From Dipetalonema caudispina (taxonomy: Eukaryota > Nematoda > Chromadorea > Rhabditida > Onchocercidae): a stretch of DNA of 64,000 bases. Where the stretch lies: positions 682,001-746,000 of the forward strand of contig JABVXV010000001.1 of assembly GCA_013365325.1 (NCBI GenBank), read 5' to 3'. The position numbers were made by a program, and so were the translations under genes. Numbering within the stretch: position 1 is the first letter of the stretch; the number at the start of each line of letters is the position of its first letter. Shown piece by piece: positions 53,301 through 64,000 of this stretch. The notes below the pieces were generated by a model. That model saw only the letters and a program-made list of their open reading frames with translations. It was not told where the DNA came from and ran no database searches.

Positions 53301-56300
53301 ATCCCTCCATCATACGGTATATAGTTGTGAAAAAGATTTTGCTTCAAATTTTGACCTGAAAATTTAGGTCCTAAATGTCGTTAACAGGATGTATCTAGTC
53401 TGTCTGTTTGTTAGGATATTTTTCGCTTCAGTAGTTGTATCATTACTTAGTTTTCTATGGAACTTAAAGCAAAAATGTGAGAGAGACTGATTTTGCTGTT
53501 TTTTGTGGTGCGTTTTCTGGTTATTTTTTTTTTTTTTTTTTTTTCGGTTAGTATTCCACCGTTCAATATTCTTCGAGTATATGGTTTTTTAATATTTGAA
53601 GTAATTTACGGTGGATAAATGAAAGTGACGTATTTGGAAGTTGCTATTTATGTACTCAAATTTAGCAAGAATCATACGACTACAATGTCCCTTCCAACTG
53701 AAGCAAAATATCCCTTTGTTTGGGAACAATAGACACGATTTTCTGTTTCCTTAGTTTTTTTGTGTTTTCTGATTTCCTCTCCATGGGTTCAAGTTTATGA
53801 ATCAGTCGTATTTTCTTCGATAAATATTATGGTTACTTGATATGCACAATTTCTGATTTCCTACTGGTAACTTCACTGCTGAAGCCCCATTCGTATCTGT
53901 GGGTACAGATTTAAATTCTTTTGTTTTAGCCGGCAAATGTTGGCAGGGTGATGGCAAAACGAATAAAAGCAAGTAAGCTGTTAGCGAAAGATCCGAATGA
54001 CTATGAAGCAAGACACCTGTTGAAAGAAGCTGATGATCAGGCAACTTTTTCTATTATCCAGATAATAAAGGTGTAGTTGAAAGTGCAGGCTATAGCGATA
54101 AATAAGGAATAAAGCATAGCATAAGACGTTAGTTTGGCGGAGTAGTGGAGGAGGGATGGCCAGATGGTTTAGTTTCTGTGTGAGGATTTTCTGCAAGTTC
54201 GTTGTCGACATTGGTTGCGGTTTTTGTTATATCTATAACAGTTTCTGCGTATTACTATGGGTAGTATGAACTTAATTCCACCTTCCAAACCTTTCGATCG
54301 TTCTGTGATTTTAAGGTATTTCACAGTGGATATAATAAAAGCAGCGTAGAACTGAACTATTCAGACGCTTGGTGTATTCTTCTCACTAGCGGGGTTCAAG
54401 AATACGCGACACCATTGTTACTTTCTCATGCAGTCCGTGTTCATCTTATCTAATAAACTACTTTTTCGTCTGCAATAGATCAAAATTATCTATTTTATAA
54501 TTTTATTGCTGCCTTAAAAAATGGACAAAATTAAAGTCTGTAATCATCAGGAGACGTTAGTTTTCGGCTAAAAGTTCCCGCAAAAACATTTTTTTTTTCT
54601 GCTGAATGCATTTTTTGGAAAGGCAAAATTAAATACATTTCGAGAAAAGATTCAAGATTGGAAATTCCATTTGTGATAGCGTAAATGCTTCCGCAGATAG
54701 GTTAAAAGCAGAATAGGGGTAGAAGAAAATTTTGCATAAAAAAGTGGGCTGGATCTTTAGATTGCTAATCCGAATTCCCGATTGTTTCCCATGAATACCT
54801 GCTGGATAAAATCTATGCGAACCTTTTATCAGAAGTTTTTTGATTCGTGCTTTAGAATTTCGAAATGGTGAATACCACTTTACAGATAAGAGCATGGGCT
54901 GAGAGTAAAAAGAATTTACCGGGAAAGTTTACTGGATCCACTGGTGTGAATATATTGAAAGCTGATCAGCTTGGCCCGGATGATCCGCGCTTCAGTGTTT
55001 GGGCAAAAAAGGTTTGTTGGATTGCCCTACAAGATTTACGTGGAAAACTCGCCATATTTACATGGCCCAAGGTTTTTATTCTGTGAGGTTTGGTCGGTTT
55101 GAACAATGAAGTCTATTTTAAAAAATAGACCTTAAAGTCATAAAGACTTTTAAATGTCGTTCGGGTTTATATAGCAAGATTGAGGAAAATGCCAAATTAT
55201 CTTTGTAATGTTAAATATGTTTTTGTTTCTTTGCGCTCCGAGCACTTTTTCCTCCAGAAGCAACTATCAGTGGAAAATCCGGTGGTGTGTAATGGGCCAT
55301 ATATCCCACACAATTGCTTATTTTTGGTGTGAACTTCATGATAAATTTCATAAATGGATGCATTACTGCTATGGTGAGGACCTGTAAGAACTGCAGCAGC
55401 CGTCAATCATTTTTTATGCTTAAATAAAAGTAATGTAGGCAGCACAACAAATCGGTTCTTGAATTATCTGGTTGTTACATTGCACCAAAAGTGCCACTTT
55501 TTTATTATATCTGATCAACGTTCAGTTTAATAGAGAATGAATTTTTTATGCGTGAGTATATTTTCCTGTTCACAATTTCAATATTTTGTACATTCACTGG
55601 CAGTGTCAGAGGGTTTGTAGTAAAGAGTGATATGGTCTGAGTAATATCTTCATTTCACATATCTTTGCGTTACGTATTCCTTTCGATACGCGAACAAACA
55701 TTAGATTTCCTGTATTCACATGTTTGGTATTGCCAAAGATAAATTCCAGTTAATTTTTTTGATAGAACTGCGAGAGGCTTCGACATGTTAGGAAACTGAA
55801 ACAAATATTGGATGGCTTGTAAGGACAAAGTCTTCAACGGAAACAACAAATTTTAGACGTATTGAACTTTGATGTCCTTCTGCCTTATTTCACTATGACA
55901 AGTCTGAGATTTTTTTTGTAGTAAATTCGTGAGTTTAAATGCCCTTGAATTGAGTATGGCAAATTTTCCCTAGAAACCTCATTAAAGTTTGGTTACAACC
56001 TCGGCTTTTTCATTTTTATATTTTGTTGTTTTTAATTTTTGGGACATCTGAAATCTCTTATTCGGTTTGTTGTTTATACCAACCAGTGATGCAGTGGACG
56101 CAAGTAGTTGTGTCTGGTCAGTCAGATGTATTGCTTTTTTTCTTTTGCAATTTTGCACTTTTTTAGGGTTCGTTATGTGCCAATGAAACCTATTTGTATC
56201 ATTTAGCAATTTATGGGCTGGTTTTCTTGGCATCAATAATTGATTGGAGAACTAAAGATTTTATATTACTTGTTAGATTATCAGTATTTGAACTGGTTCA

Positions 56301-57986
56301 CAGTGGATGCACCGTAATCGACTCATGTTTTGGTCCGGTTATTCGACCGGTTGCTTCACATATGGTTGTGCTTAGTTGCTGTGAAGAAAAATGGCTGAAA
56401 ATGGACGAACAATTATCTACCACAAGAAATAGATTGTTAATGGTTTAATGACACGAGTTGCACTGTTTTGCGCATATGGTAACAGGTTTCCCCTTATACT
56501 AGACGTTCTAGGTTTTTGAATTCCAAATTATATATATGATATGAGAAAGATTGCCAAACATTACAAAGTTAAGAATAATTGTATATGACACCTTAGTGAT
56601 ATATTCAGGAAATGCGTCGAGGGATGAGTTAATAATTAATACATTCAGTAAGTAGTAATGTTTTTTGTATCAGTTTGAATATGTCAAACCGTTATATCTG
56701 ATATGTTGATGTAATGTGAATAATGGTTATGTTGATGTAACATCCAAGTAAATCGTCCCTGTACCGTGCTGGTAATCATGCGCTATTTATATGTATCTTG
56801 CAACTCGTGTCATTGATCATGGACAGAAATTATTTAGGTGTTGCAGAGCAGTAATTGATGATGGGAAGGATTTATTTTCACTGTAGCTGATATTTTGACC
56901 TTTTTGACCTAGTGATCATATGGCCGCTGGCGTAAGTTTGTGTATGGCTTTTTTAGTTTTTTTCGTTTTTTTTTTTTAAATTCCATTCTTTAAGTCCCCG
57001 TAAATCTTACCGAAACCTATTACATTTTAGGATTTTTTGAAGCAGGCGAACGCTGTGAATAGTGGTGTGGGTTTAAAATTAATGCAGAAGATGGGTTGGA
57101 CACCTGGTGAAGGCCTAGGAAAAGGGAGAGATGGTCCTCTTGAACCGTTGGTTTTGGACATCAAATCGGACAGGAAAGGTCTGTGGTTAATATTATTTTC
57201 TTAGAAGTGTAGGAACTCAATCCGGTTGGAATGGTGACACACGCAAGGTGGCACACAATATAAAAGACTCACTTGCTGTGAAATTTTGCTTCATACAATT
57301 TATGAATAAATGTTTCTACCACTTATTAGTACATTTTAGGTTTGGTGGCGACAGAAGAACTTCCAGAATCAAAGAAGTTACGCGCAAATTCTGGAAAAAA
57401 TTTGGCTGGTAGTCTTTAACCTTTTAACTTTCTGTATATGACTTTATAAAACTTTGTGATAAAATTAGTGTGAATTTTCATATAAAAATAGAATTTTTTG
57501 CATCGATTTTGGTTCCACAAGTTTATGCTTCAAAATTGTAATAGGATAAAATATCATTTATTTCAGGAAAACATCCGGTATCTGTCCTTATGGAACTTTG
57601 CTCAAAAAAACGATGGCATGTCCCACAGTTTACATGTTTGGAGAGTGGACCGTCAAACAACCGTAGATTTCTGTGGAAGGTGAGAGAATATATATTTCCA
57701 ATTAAGTTCTAGATATTAATAAAGTTCAGACATGTCAGTAATATGATTTAAATGGGTGTCGGTTAGAAGTCAAATTGTAGTAATTTAAATATTGTAACAT
57801 TTCTATTCACGTACTTTTTAATAACCATTATCAACATTCATGTTCCAGGCTGTTGTTAATGGTGTTGAATATCAACCATCTATCCCATCAACCAGTAAAA
57901 AGACTGGGAAGGCTCAGGCTTGTCAGGTGGTTCTGCAATCTTTGGGTATGGTTCCACGCGATCCATCATTACCAGTTGTTTTGTGA
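47333..57986 (+). CDS. SON: SON-like splicing cofactor (RS, G-patch, dsRBD-like)
   Basis: Nuclear speckle protein that promotes splicing of weak introns. The 25 exons are 47333-47422, 47524-47576, 47995-48141, 48218-48329, 48681-48816, 48896-49064, 49255-49298, 49436-49599, 49904-50087, 50474-50585, 50670-50734, 50845-50965, 51052-51162, 51254-51461, 51744-51822, 51925-52100, 52484-52594, 52669-52758, 53047-53316, 53930-54040, 54886-55011, 57031-57178, 57340-57408, 57567-57679 and 57849-57986, giving 1048 residues in unbroken phase. In order: Lys/Arg-rich tracts (70-130), an Arg/Ser stretch (RKRKRSPSSSCSRSHSRTR, about 485-503), IDKKKLLEIA, FPVSSG-like YPVSSGAQHR, a proline-rich part, PGKFTGSTGV, a G-patch (SGVGLKLMQKMGWTPGEGLG) and a C-terminal dsRNA-binding-like domain (GKHPVSVLMELCSKKRW to the end). 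All of these match vertebrate SON in order. Human SON is longer because of N-terminal repeats absent here. Exon 20 ends at a GC donor; intron 21 is 2 kb. Confidence 0.93.
55211..55709 (-). CDS. Possible antisense gene nested in SON intron 21
   Basis: On the minus strand a TACAG acceptor-like site precedes ATGTTTGTTCGCG at about 55700, opening with MFVRVSKGIRNAKI, which looks like a short mitochondrial presequence. A second candidate exon begins after CAGTTCTTACAG at about 55389 and stays open in two frames. One gives HPFMKFIMKFTPKISNCVGY and ends SARSAKKQKHI at 55211; the other gives EIYHEVHTKNKQLCGIYG and ends near 55197. The GC level is above its surroundings. The donor of the first exon is unclear, so the frame of the second cannot be fixed. 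It lies opposite to and wholly within SON intron 21. It may be a real small gene, an old insertion, or chance. Confidence 0.3.
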
Positions 57987-58436
57987 AGTACTGCAACTAA
58001 GTTTTTCTTTTTATTGTGTGCATTTTGTGCCATGTGCATCTTTAAATATCAAACTTCCTTCCAGTTAGGAATTTATAGTTCTAGCTTTTGGATTCTATTT
58101 TAGTAAATCTTTAAATCGTTAAACTGAATTTCAGCAGAAAGACTATTTTGTAATGTTGTAATAATAGAAGTGCTGTAGTGTTTGTGATAATTTTGTCTGA
58201 GTTGTATCATCTTATTTCTAAGAGCAAAAGTACGTCTGATAACAATGAAAGGAGTATATTTTGCATTCTTTTTATGGGTGAAAAGCGTTGCAAGGGCGAA
58301 ACATTTTTCTGTTTATCAGCATGACAAGCTAACCATATTTTTCTATGTTCGGGTAAGTATTTATAATTTTCCGACAAAGTACTGACTGTAAACAATTTTT
58401 GTCCCTTGTGTATTTTGTTGTACATTGTTTTATTGC

Positions 58437-58442
58437 AATAAA
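58437..58442 (+). terminator. Poly(A) signal AATAAA (SON transcript)
   Basis: Canonical hexamer 450 bases after the SON stop. A second AATAAA at 58619-58624 lies at the very end of the convergent minus-strand gene, so longer SON transcripts would overlap it. Confidence 0.45.
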
Positions 58443-58485
58443 CCATTTCCCCCAAAGCAATGATAATGCACTCAGAGAAATATAA

Positions 58486-58491
58486 TTTATT
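58486..58491 (-). terminator. Poly(A) signal AATAAA on the minus strand
   Basis: TTTATT on the + strand reads AATAAA on the minus strand, about 150 bases after the stop of the secreted peptide gene. It lies beside the SON signal, so the two 3' UTRs probably overlap tail to tail. Confidence 0.4.
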
Positions 58492-58638
58492 TCCAAGAGA
58501 ATTTCATGGGACATTGTAGAAATGAAATTGTCTGTTGGAATAATTTGCATACTTTACAAGAGTGTAAAGACTGAGAGACGGTGTAAACAAGTAGATATTA
58601 GATACTTTTAAATTTACAAATAAAGAACGGCAGTGCTC

Positions 58639-59151
58639 CTAGCTATAACTCGGACGTCCATACGACACTTGGCCTCTTCCGCCATTTCCTCCATATCCTC
58701 CGGCACTTGGTTGTACTTGAGCTGGTTCGGCTGGCGGCATAGCTGAAAAGAAGTTCTGACATGTCGTCAAATTGGAATTAAATATTATAAATAGGAAGAA
58801 GATAACAATTAAAAATCAATGATTAGAAATAATGGAATTCATGCAATATTTCCAGGAAATTTTCTGAGTTAATTCAAATCTTAAAATTCCATTAAGTGAA
58901 CATAAAAATTACTGCATAGAATTACCTCCTTTCATACCGTAATATTGGCCGTTTCCACCTTTGCCATTCGGATATTCTCCTCCAACGCTTGGAGGGGCTC
59001 CCTCCCCATATGGCATTCCTGCACCTGCACCAGCACCTTTTACTTGTGAAGGTCGAGCGTATCCGTGAGGGAATGCATCTATCAGTGTTCCTGCTAAGAT
59101 ATTTATTGCAATCAGCAGAAAGGTTCCACCCGGGATGCCTCTATAAACCAT
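58639..59151 (-). CDS. Secreted Gly/Tyr/Pro-rich small protein
   Basis: Two minus-strand exons, 59151-58926 and 58742-58639, join in phase (GGAG/gtaatt to TTTTCAG) to give 109 residues. Residues 1 to about 26 form a signal peptide (GGTFLLIAINILAGTLIDA) with likely cleavage before FPHGYARPSQ. The mature part is low in complexity: GAGAGAGMPYGEGAPP, NGKGGNGQYYG, PPAEPAQVQ and a Gly/Tyr/Arg end (SAGGYGGNGGRGQ...YGRPSYS). There are no cysteines and no further helix. Such Gly- and Tyr-rich secreted proteins in nematodes occur in cuticle or eggshell and as antimicrobial or neuropeptide-like precursors, but nothing here decides between these. The gene converges on SON. Confidence 0.75.
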
Positions 59152-62100
59152 GCTATTCTCTGAAATCTATTTTAATATACCTAGTCGTGATCACAATCTG
59201 CATGATCCGTGTCGAATCTTCATTATGTTTATTCCTAAAAAGCCGAATCATCAACAACATTCTGTTTAATTTCACTCTAAGATAATTCATAGGGATTAGT
59301 TCGTTTGATTTAAACCGTTGCTTGGCCCCAACAGTTGGCCAATCTAATATGGTATGATGAAATATACGGACTCAATTTAATGTGAAATTTTTGATCCAAT
59401 GAAAGGCTAAAATAAAACGTGTTGAAAGAGAAGTTACAAAAAGGTCAAAAATTGTCGAAGAAATTTTTCAGTGAAAGTTGATGCATTCTGTTTTCAAAAG
59501 TGAGCATTTTTATAGCCACAAAATCGGAACAAAGAATGTGACTTGAAAAAAAAAGTTAACAATTTGATGAAGAGGTGGAGCTGGTTCACCTCTCCCATAA
59601 ACTACCTTGCCTGATTTTCGAAATAATAAATTACCTTGGCTTGTAAATTTGTACATTTGAAACTTGAATCATATAATGCTTGCAAAGCTTTGCAAAACTC
59701 ATCTTGTCTACGCTTTCTTCATCTACATAGTAATGATGATTTTTTATCGAGAGAGAGTGATTCATTCCATTTCAATTTTTTTCTATTTTCATAATTAGTG
59801 AAGTTTAAAAATTTGTGAACATTTATTTCAGAGAAAAAAGCAAAACTTCGATTGGTGGTACTCAGTCTCATTGCACATGCTAGTATATTGGAAAATAATT
59901 TTTACTACATAATGATGGGTAATTAACTTAGCAGCAGTCATCAGTTTTAATGTTACTGGTTACAGTGGATCGTACCTCAATAGCAATTTAGATTGCAAGT
60001 TTCAATTTTTTTTTCTCATTTCAAAACTCTGAAATTTCAGGATTATTAGGATTCTAATTACTAATTGGTTCAAATTGATTTCAGAACTTCAAATTAAACA
60101 TTAGAACGTACATTTCTGATGACTGTATCTGCGATAACATCATTTAACTACTGTCACTAACAGAAATCAACTGATATGTGGGTGTATGTGATTGATTCAT
60201 TTGCTCTTCAACGTTTTTTCTACAATATAACTTTTTTTTTTCCTTTTTTTGATAATGAAACAACGTTGAACCTGACAATTGTTTAAAATTTATTCAGATT
60301 TCAAAAAATTTGGCTGGTCCCACCTTCAGGAAACTTTTTCTATGCCGAGAGAGTGAATAAAAAAATGTATAATTTTTAAGATGTGATGAATTTGAATTCC
60401 GACAAAATACATGAAATTCTGCAATGTTAAAGTGAGTGTAAAAGAGTATTGAAATGACTGATCAAAGAGGTACGAAAGGGTTGCTAGTTGCGATCAATCT
60501 CAAAAACATTTGCTACAACGATAAATCAGCAGCACTGTGAATGCGGTAAATCGTATACTGATGAATCCCAACATCAGACACATCATTAATTGTTGCCTTC
60601 AACTGTGAAGTAGGTTGTAAAGTTTATGGTCTGATGTTAAGCATATGTTAGAAGAATTCGATGATCCCACAAACTATAGCATAATTGATGAGCATTCAGA
60701 TATAAGTTATTTATTTTGTGTTTATGCCACTACTTAGACTTATACTTCAGAAGATTATTTATTTCCATACACATTTCAATGTAACACTTCAAAAATAGTG
60801 ATCATGTCCCTGATCGATAGTTAATATTGGGAAATCACAATGGGATATTATTGTGAGAAATATTATTCTAGCAGGATAAACTCCTACGACAATTTCAAGT
60901 AAATTCTGCATGCCAATCAAAATCTGTGTATATAATCTAAAAAATCGTAAGATATAATTGGATAGCTTGGGCTTTCAAACAACTGAATATCGTTTAATTT
61001 TCAACTGATTGTTTATGAAATCGATTAATATGCTAATCCGTCAAAAATATTATTGTAATTCCAGGAACATATCTAAAAATAAAATTACAGCACTACCGTA
61101 AATCAACCAAAGTAATTTCATTGAAGTGATGGCCAAATAAAATCCGAATTTCTGGATTGAGTAACATACATAGCATCAAGATGAAGCTTTCAAATGAATG
61201 AATTTTCCAAAATTGGAGTGCTTGGAGTAGGCTTAAAATCAATCCCATGAATTTCTTTTTCTGAAAGCAATGTTATTTCCTAGATTATAGGTTAATTTAT
61301 TAAATCTTTACACTTGCTAGTAAACACCTCTTCCCGAGATTACTTGCTGTTCGTGAGACATGTCGTGAAAACCGAGTTAAATGAGTAAATATATAAATAC
61401 TTTAATTCATGTAATCATTTTTTCCAAACATTTTACAGGTTTCCTATGAGTCATATTCGATGATTGCTTCAACAACTTTTTGCTTTTTCCCATAACGAGA
61501 AAATTGAACTTCATATATTGATTTAAATAAGTACCTATTATTTCGATACCTTCGATTATTTTAAAAAGAGAAATATTATAGACCAGATATATGGGAATAA
61601 AAAAATAGTGATGAGCAGTAATATAACCAATTGTTTCAAGGTCATAGTTTCACATGACCCATCTTACCTTCTTTAGATACCTAATCGTGCATGATTACGA
61701 CATTCCACCACAACATACCAGTTAGACGACTAATGTAATCTCAAGAAATGCCTCGCCTTTCTCTTTCTCTCGGTCCATCATGCAATGCAGGGTACAAAAA
61801 CAGAAGAGTTGATGCTAATATAACAGTTCTTCAAATTAATGCACAATGTAATAATTCTTCCGCAAAATTGAATATTTCAGAAAATTTGAAAGGAATCAAG
61901 CAGTCATCACGTATAACTTCCCTTCCATATAAGTTCAGAGACCTGCTACCTTTGAAATTTCAAGATTTTCGATTTCTGTACCAGTTTGTTTTCGAGGAGT
62001 TCGAATAAATATCCACACCATTTAATATGACAGTAATATCCTTGGTTGTACAGGACATGAAAATTATAAACCAGATATATGGGAATAAAAAAAATGGGCA

Positions 62101-64000
62101 AATTATAGTCCTAAATTATCTAGATTGTGAAAGTGCAATGTACGAATCTGAAAGTACGTCTTTTTTCGCCCATACATCATCCCCTTCGTTGAATGGTATA
62201 GAAAGACTAATTAACTGAAAAAATTATGAAAAAATTTTTAGCTCTGTCCACAGCGTAATTTTATGGTTCCACCTTTTGCTTGCCGACTAACCCAGCGGAG
62301 ATGTGAATTCAAATTCCGTTTTTGCGTCCGTTTTGCATCATTTATAAAGCAACAACTACACTGCTATGATGCAGTCTATAATATTCAGGTTTTGTGTTGA
62401 GTAGGCTGTTACTTTGAGGTGCAAATATGTGAAGTTGTAAATATTGTGAACTATGAAATCGAATATCATATGCAAATCTAACTGCAAACAATGCATTTCA
62501 CTACATTTTAAGTCAGCTTTATCATTTTAAACAAACATTTCAAAAAAGAAATTCTACATTGATAGTGTTAATGAAAACGAAAATGACATCAAAAGGCACG
62601 TCTAGGATGTATACATTTCAATAACTACAGTTTATAAACTTCTCCTCACCGCCGTTTGCATCCATACATTCTTCTGGAAATTCTCCAAAGCTTGGCCAAA
62701 TTTAGCATATTAGCTTTTTCCAGGCTATATGCCATGACATCATGAAAAATTCACTGTATTGGTGGGGAGATTTGCTACTTGACGGTCAAAAAATTTTTGA
62801 GAAATATAGCAGTTAAATAACCACCCAGTTTATTAAACAACTAATTTCTCGAATACAATCAATGCATAACAGTTCAAATTCAGATTCGAATTATCTTTCT
62901 CAGCAATAAAATCGTTCCTTTGGTTGTAGTTTGAAGCAAAAAGTTGCGCAAAAATGAGCAAGTGAAAAAATTAAAGTTCCAAGCTAATGAAAACGCAAAA
63001 CTAAACAGAGTAGGAAGAAGGCACGGCAAAAGAGATGATATGGATTGCAGAAGAAATAAAAGGAGATAATTTCGCTCGGTAAAACTATCAACATTACTAA
63101 TAATAATGCATTATATAATACAGAAAGGGGAACAACGATTTCCTGCATTTGCCTTGTTTTTATCAATAGATGTAACTATTTAAATTGATATTGATTTCAC
63201 TCAATTAATAGTATGAAAATACACCTTCCACTTTACTGTGATATCAGTGAATTAAATCACTAAGAACGGATGGCGAAAATAGTAGTCGACTGTACCTTAT
63301 TCAACATATCGTTAATTCAAATCTACGTTCCAAAGATGAACCTATGAAGATATTTCCCAAAAAGATGCCAAAAAAAGTAAACGACGCAGCAAAACAAAAG
63401 TCCCATCAAAGCTGAATAATAACCAATATCAGCTAGAAAACGAAAATGGAAGCAAGGAAAGAGAAACTTCCCAGTAATTAGAAAACAAGGGAAACAACAA
63501 GAAACAATGAATAAGTGTGTACAGTTAAGGCAATCAGGAAGATCAGATCACATTCTGACTTAATATTTCGTAATAAGAAAGAAACAATTAAGGTAACAAT
63601 AAAGACGTACTAAATTGAATTATTAATGGCCACCAGAAGATCAAAGCTCAAAATCCAAACTCCAGTTTAGAAAAGAAGTCATAAGTAATCAGTATAAGAG
63701 TGAGTGCAAAACATGCTAGGCCAATTTCTCGTACCTTTCTCAGGTGAAACTAATTTGGGATCGAAATTCCTTGTATCTTTACCCTCAATCTGACTTTAAA
63801 ATGCTTATCGATGATAATCGAACTTTAGCCAGGAACACATCAATCACATCTGCTTTGAAAACACTAACATACAAATTACCAGTAAATAGAACATTTCAAG
63901 ATGACCTACTGGTTTCAATTTGTTCCGACAAAATACTTCGCCGCACATCATCATTACTGTTCCTCAACACCGTATATATACTATCCACCTCAGCAAGTTG
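59152..64000. other. AT-rich sequence without supported gene
   Basis: Nearly 5 kb in which no exon could be joined with confidence. An open + frame of 86 codons at 61748-62008 starts with ATG, but it has no motif or splice context and a composition like its surroundings. A pair of about 30-bp direct repeats lies at 61575-61605 and 62064-62094. Confidence 0.5.
61575..62094. repeat. Pair of ~30-bp direct repeats 490 bp apart
   Basis: ATTATA(G/A)ACCAGATATATGGG followed by AATAAAAAAA occurs at 61575-61605 and 62064-62094, identical but for one base. Sequence around the two copies does not align, so it is a short duplicated word and not a longer repeat. Confidence 0.75.

Noticed and set aside
61748..62008. 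86-codon ATG frame
   Set aside because: There is no acceptor, motif or composition change; such frames are expected by chance in 5 kb.
1..64000. tRNA, rRNA, CRISPR or bacterial operon (including Wolbachia-type inserts)
   Set aside because: No tRNA A/B box pairs, repeat-spacer arrays or intronless bacterial-type genes were seen.

Overview
The window is AT-rich nuclear DNA from a nematode, most likely a filarial (spirurine) worm. The genes are split into many exons by introns with nematode-style TTTCAG acceptors. Several first exons sit directly behind a trans-splice-like acceptor, and the intergenic DNA is AT-rich with long T-tracts. The closest recognisable relatives of the proteins are animal families. 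The species call is an inference, since no species-specific marker was identified.

Four large genes were reconstructed exon by exon on the + strand, with reading phase conserved at every junction: (1) an SLC4 bicarbonate transporter, 10728-22577, 20 exons, 1142 codons; (2) a TMEM41A-type VTT-domain membrane protein, 26556-28839, 5 exons; (3) an SLC15 proton/oligopeptide transporter, 36325-40834, 10 exons; (4) a SON-type splicing cofactor with RS, G-patch and dsRNA-binding-like domains, 47333-57986, 25 exons.

Smaller genes: a 144-aa membrane protein with a myristoylation-type N-terminus (23209-23947, +); a 151-aa single-pass membrane protein (44726-43898, -); a secreted Gly/Tyr-rich peptide convergent with SON (59151-58639, -). 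Less certain are: a four-helix membrane protein (30629-31984, +); a GPS-like plus single-helix protein that recalls the membrane-proximal part of polycystin-1 (33606-34404, +); a lysine-rich gene or pseudogene (6561-5979, -); and a possible antisense gene nested in a SON intron (about 55709-55211).

Layout: 1-10.7 kb is mostly gene-poor, with one repeat copy and one minus-strand gene remnant. 10.7-24 kb holds the SLC4 gene and its small downstream neighbour. 26.5-41 kb holds TMEM41A, two newly pieced-together membrane genes and the peptide transporter. 41-47 kb is gene-poor apart from the small minus-strand gene. 47-59 kb holds SON and the secreted peptide gene. 59-64 kb shows no supported gene. 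The genes do not form an obvious pathway. Many encode membrane transport or membrane-remodelling proteins, but I read this as ordinary gene neighbourhood, not as a functional cluster.

Most notable: a ~0.5-kb sequence carrying an exon with its splice sites occurs twice in inverted orientation 16.6 kb apart, one copy broken and one open, the latter inside an SLC4 intron. In addition, three introns in three different genes need GC instead of GT donors to keep frame and homology.
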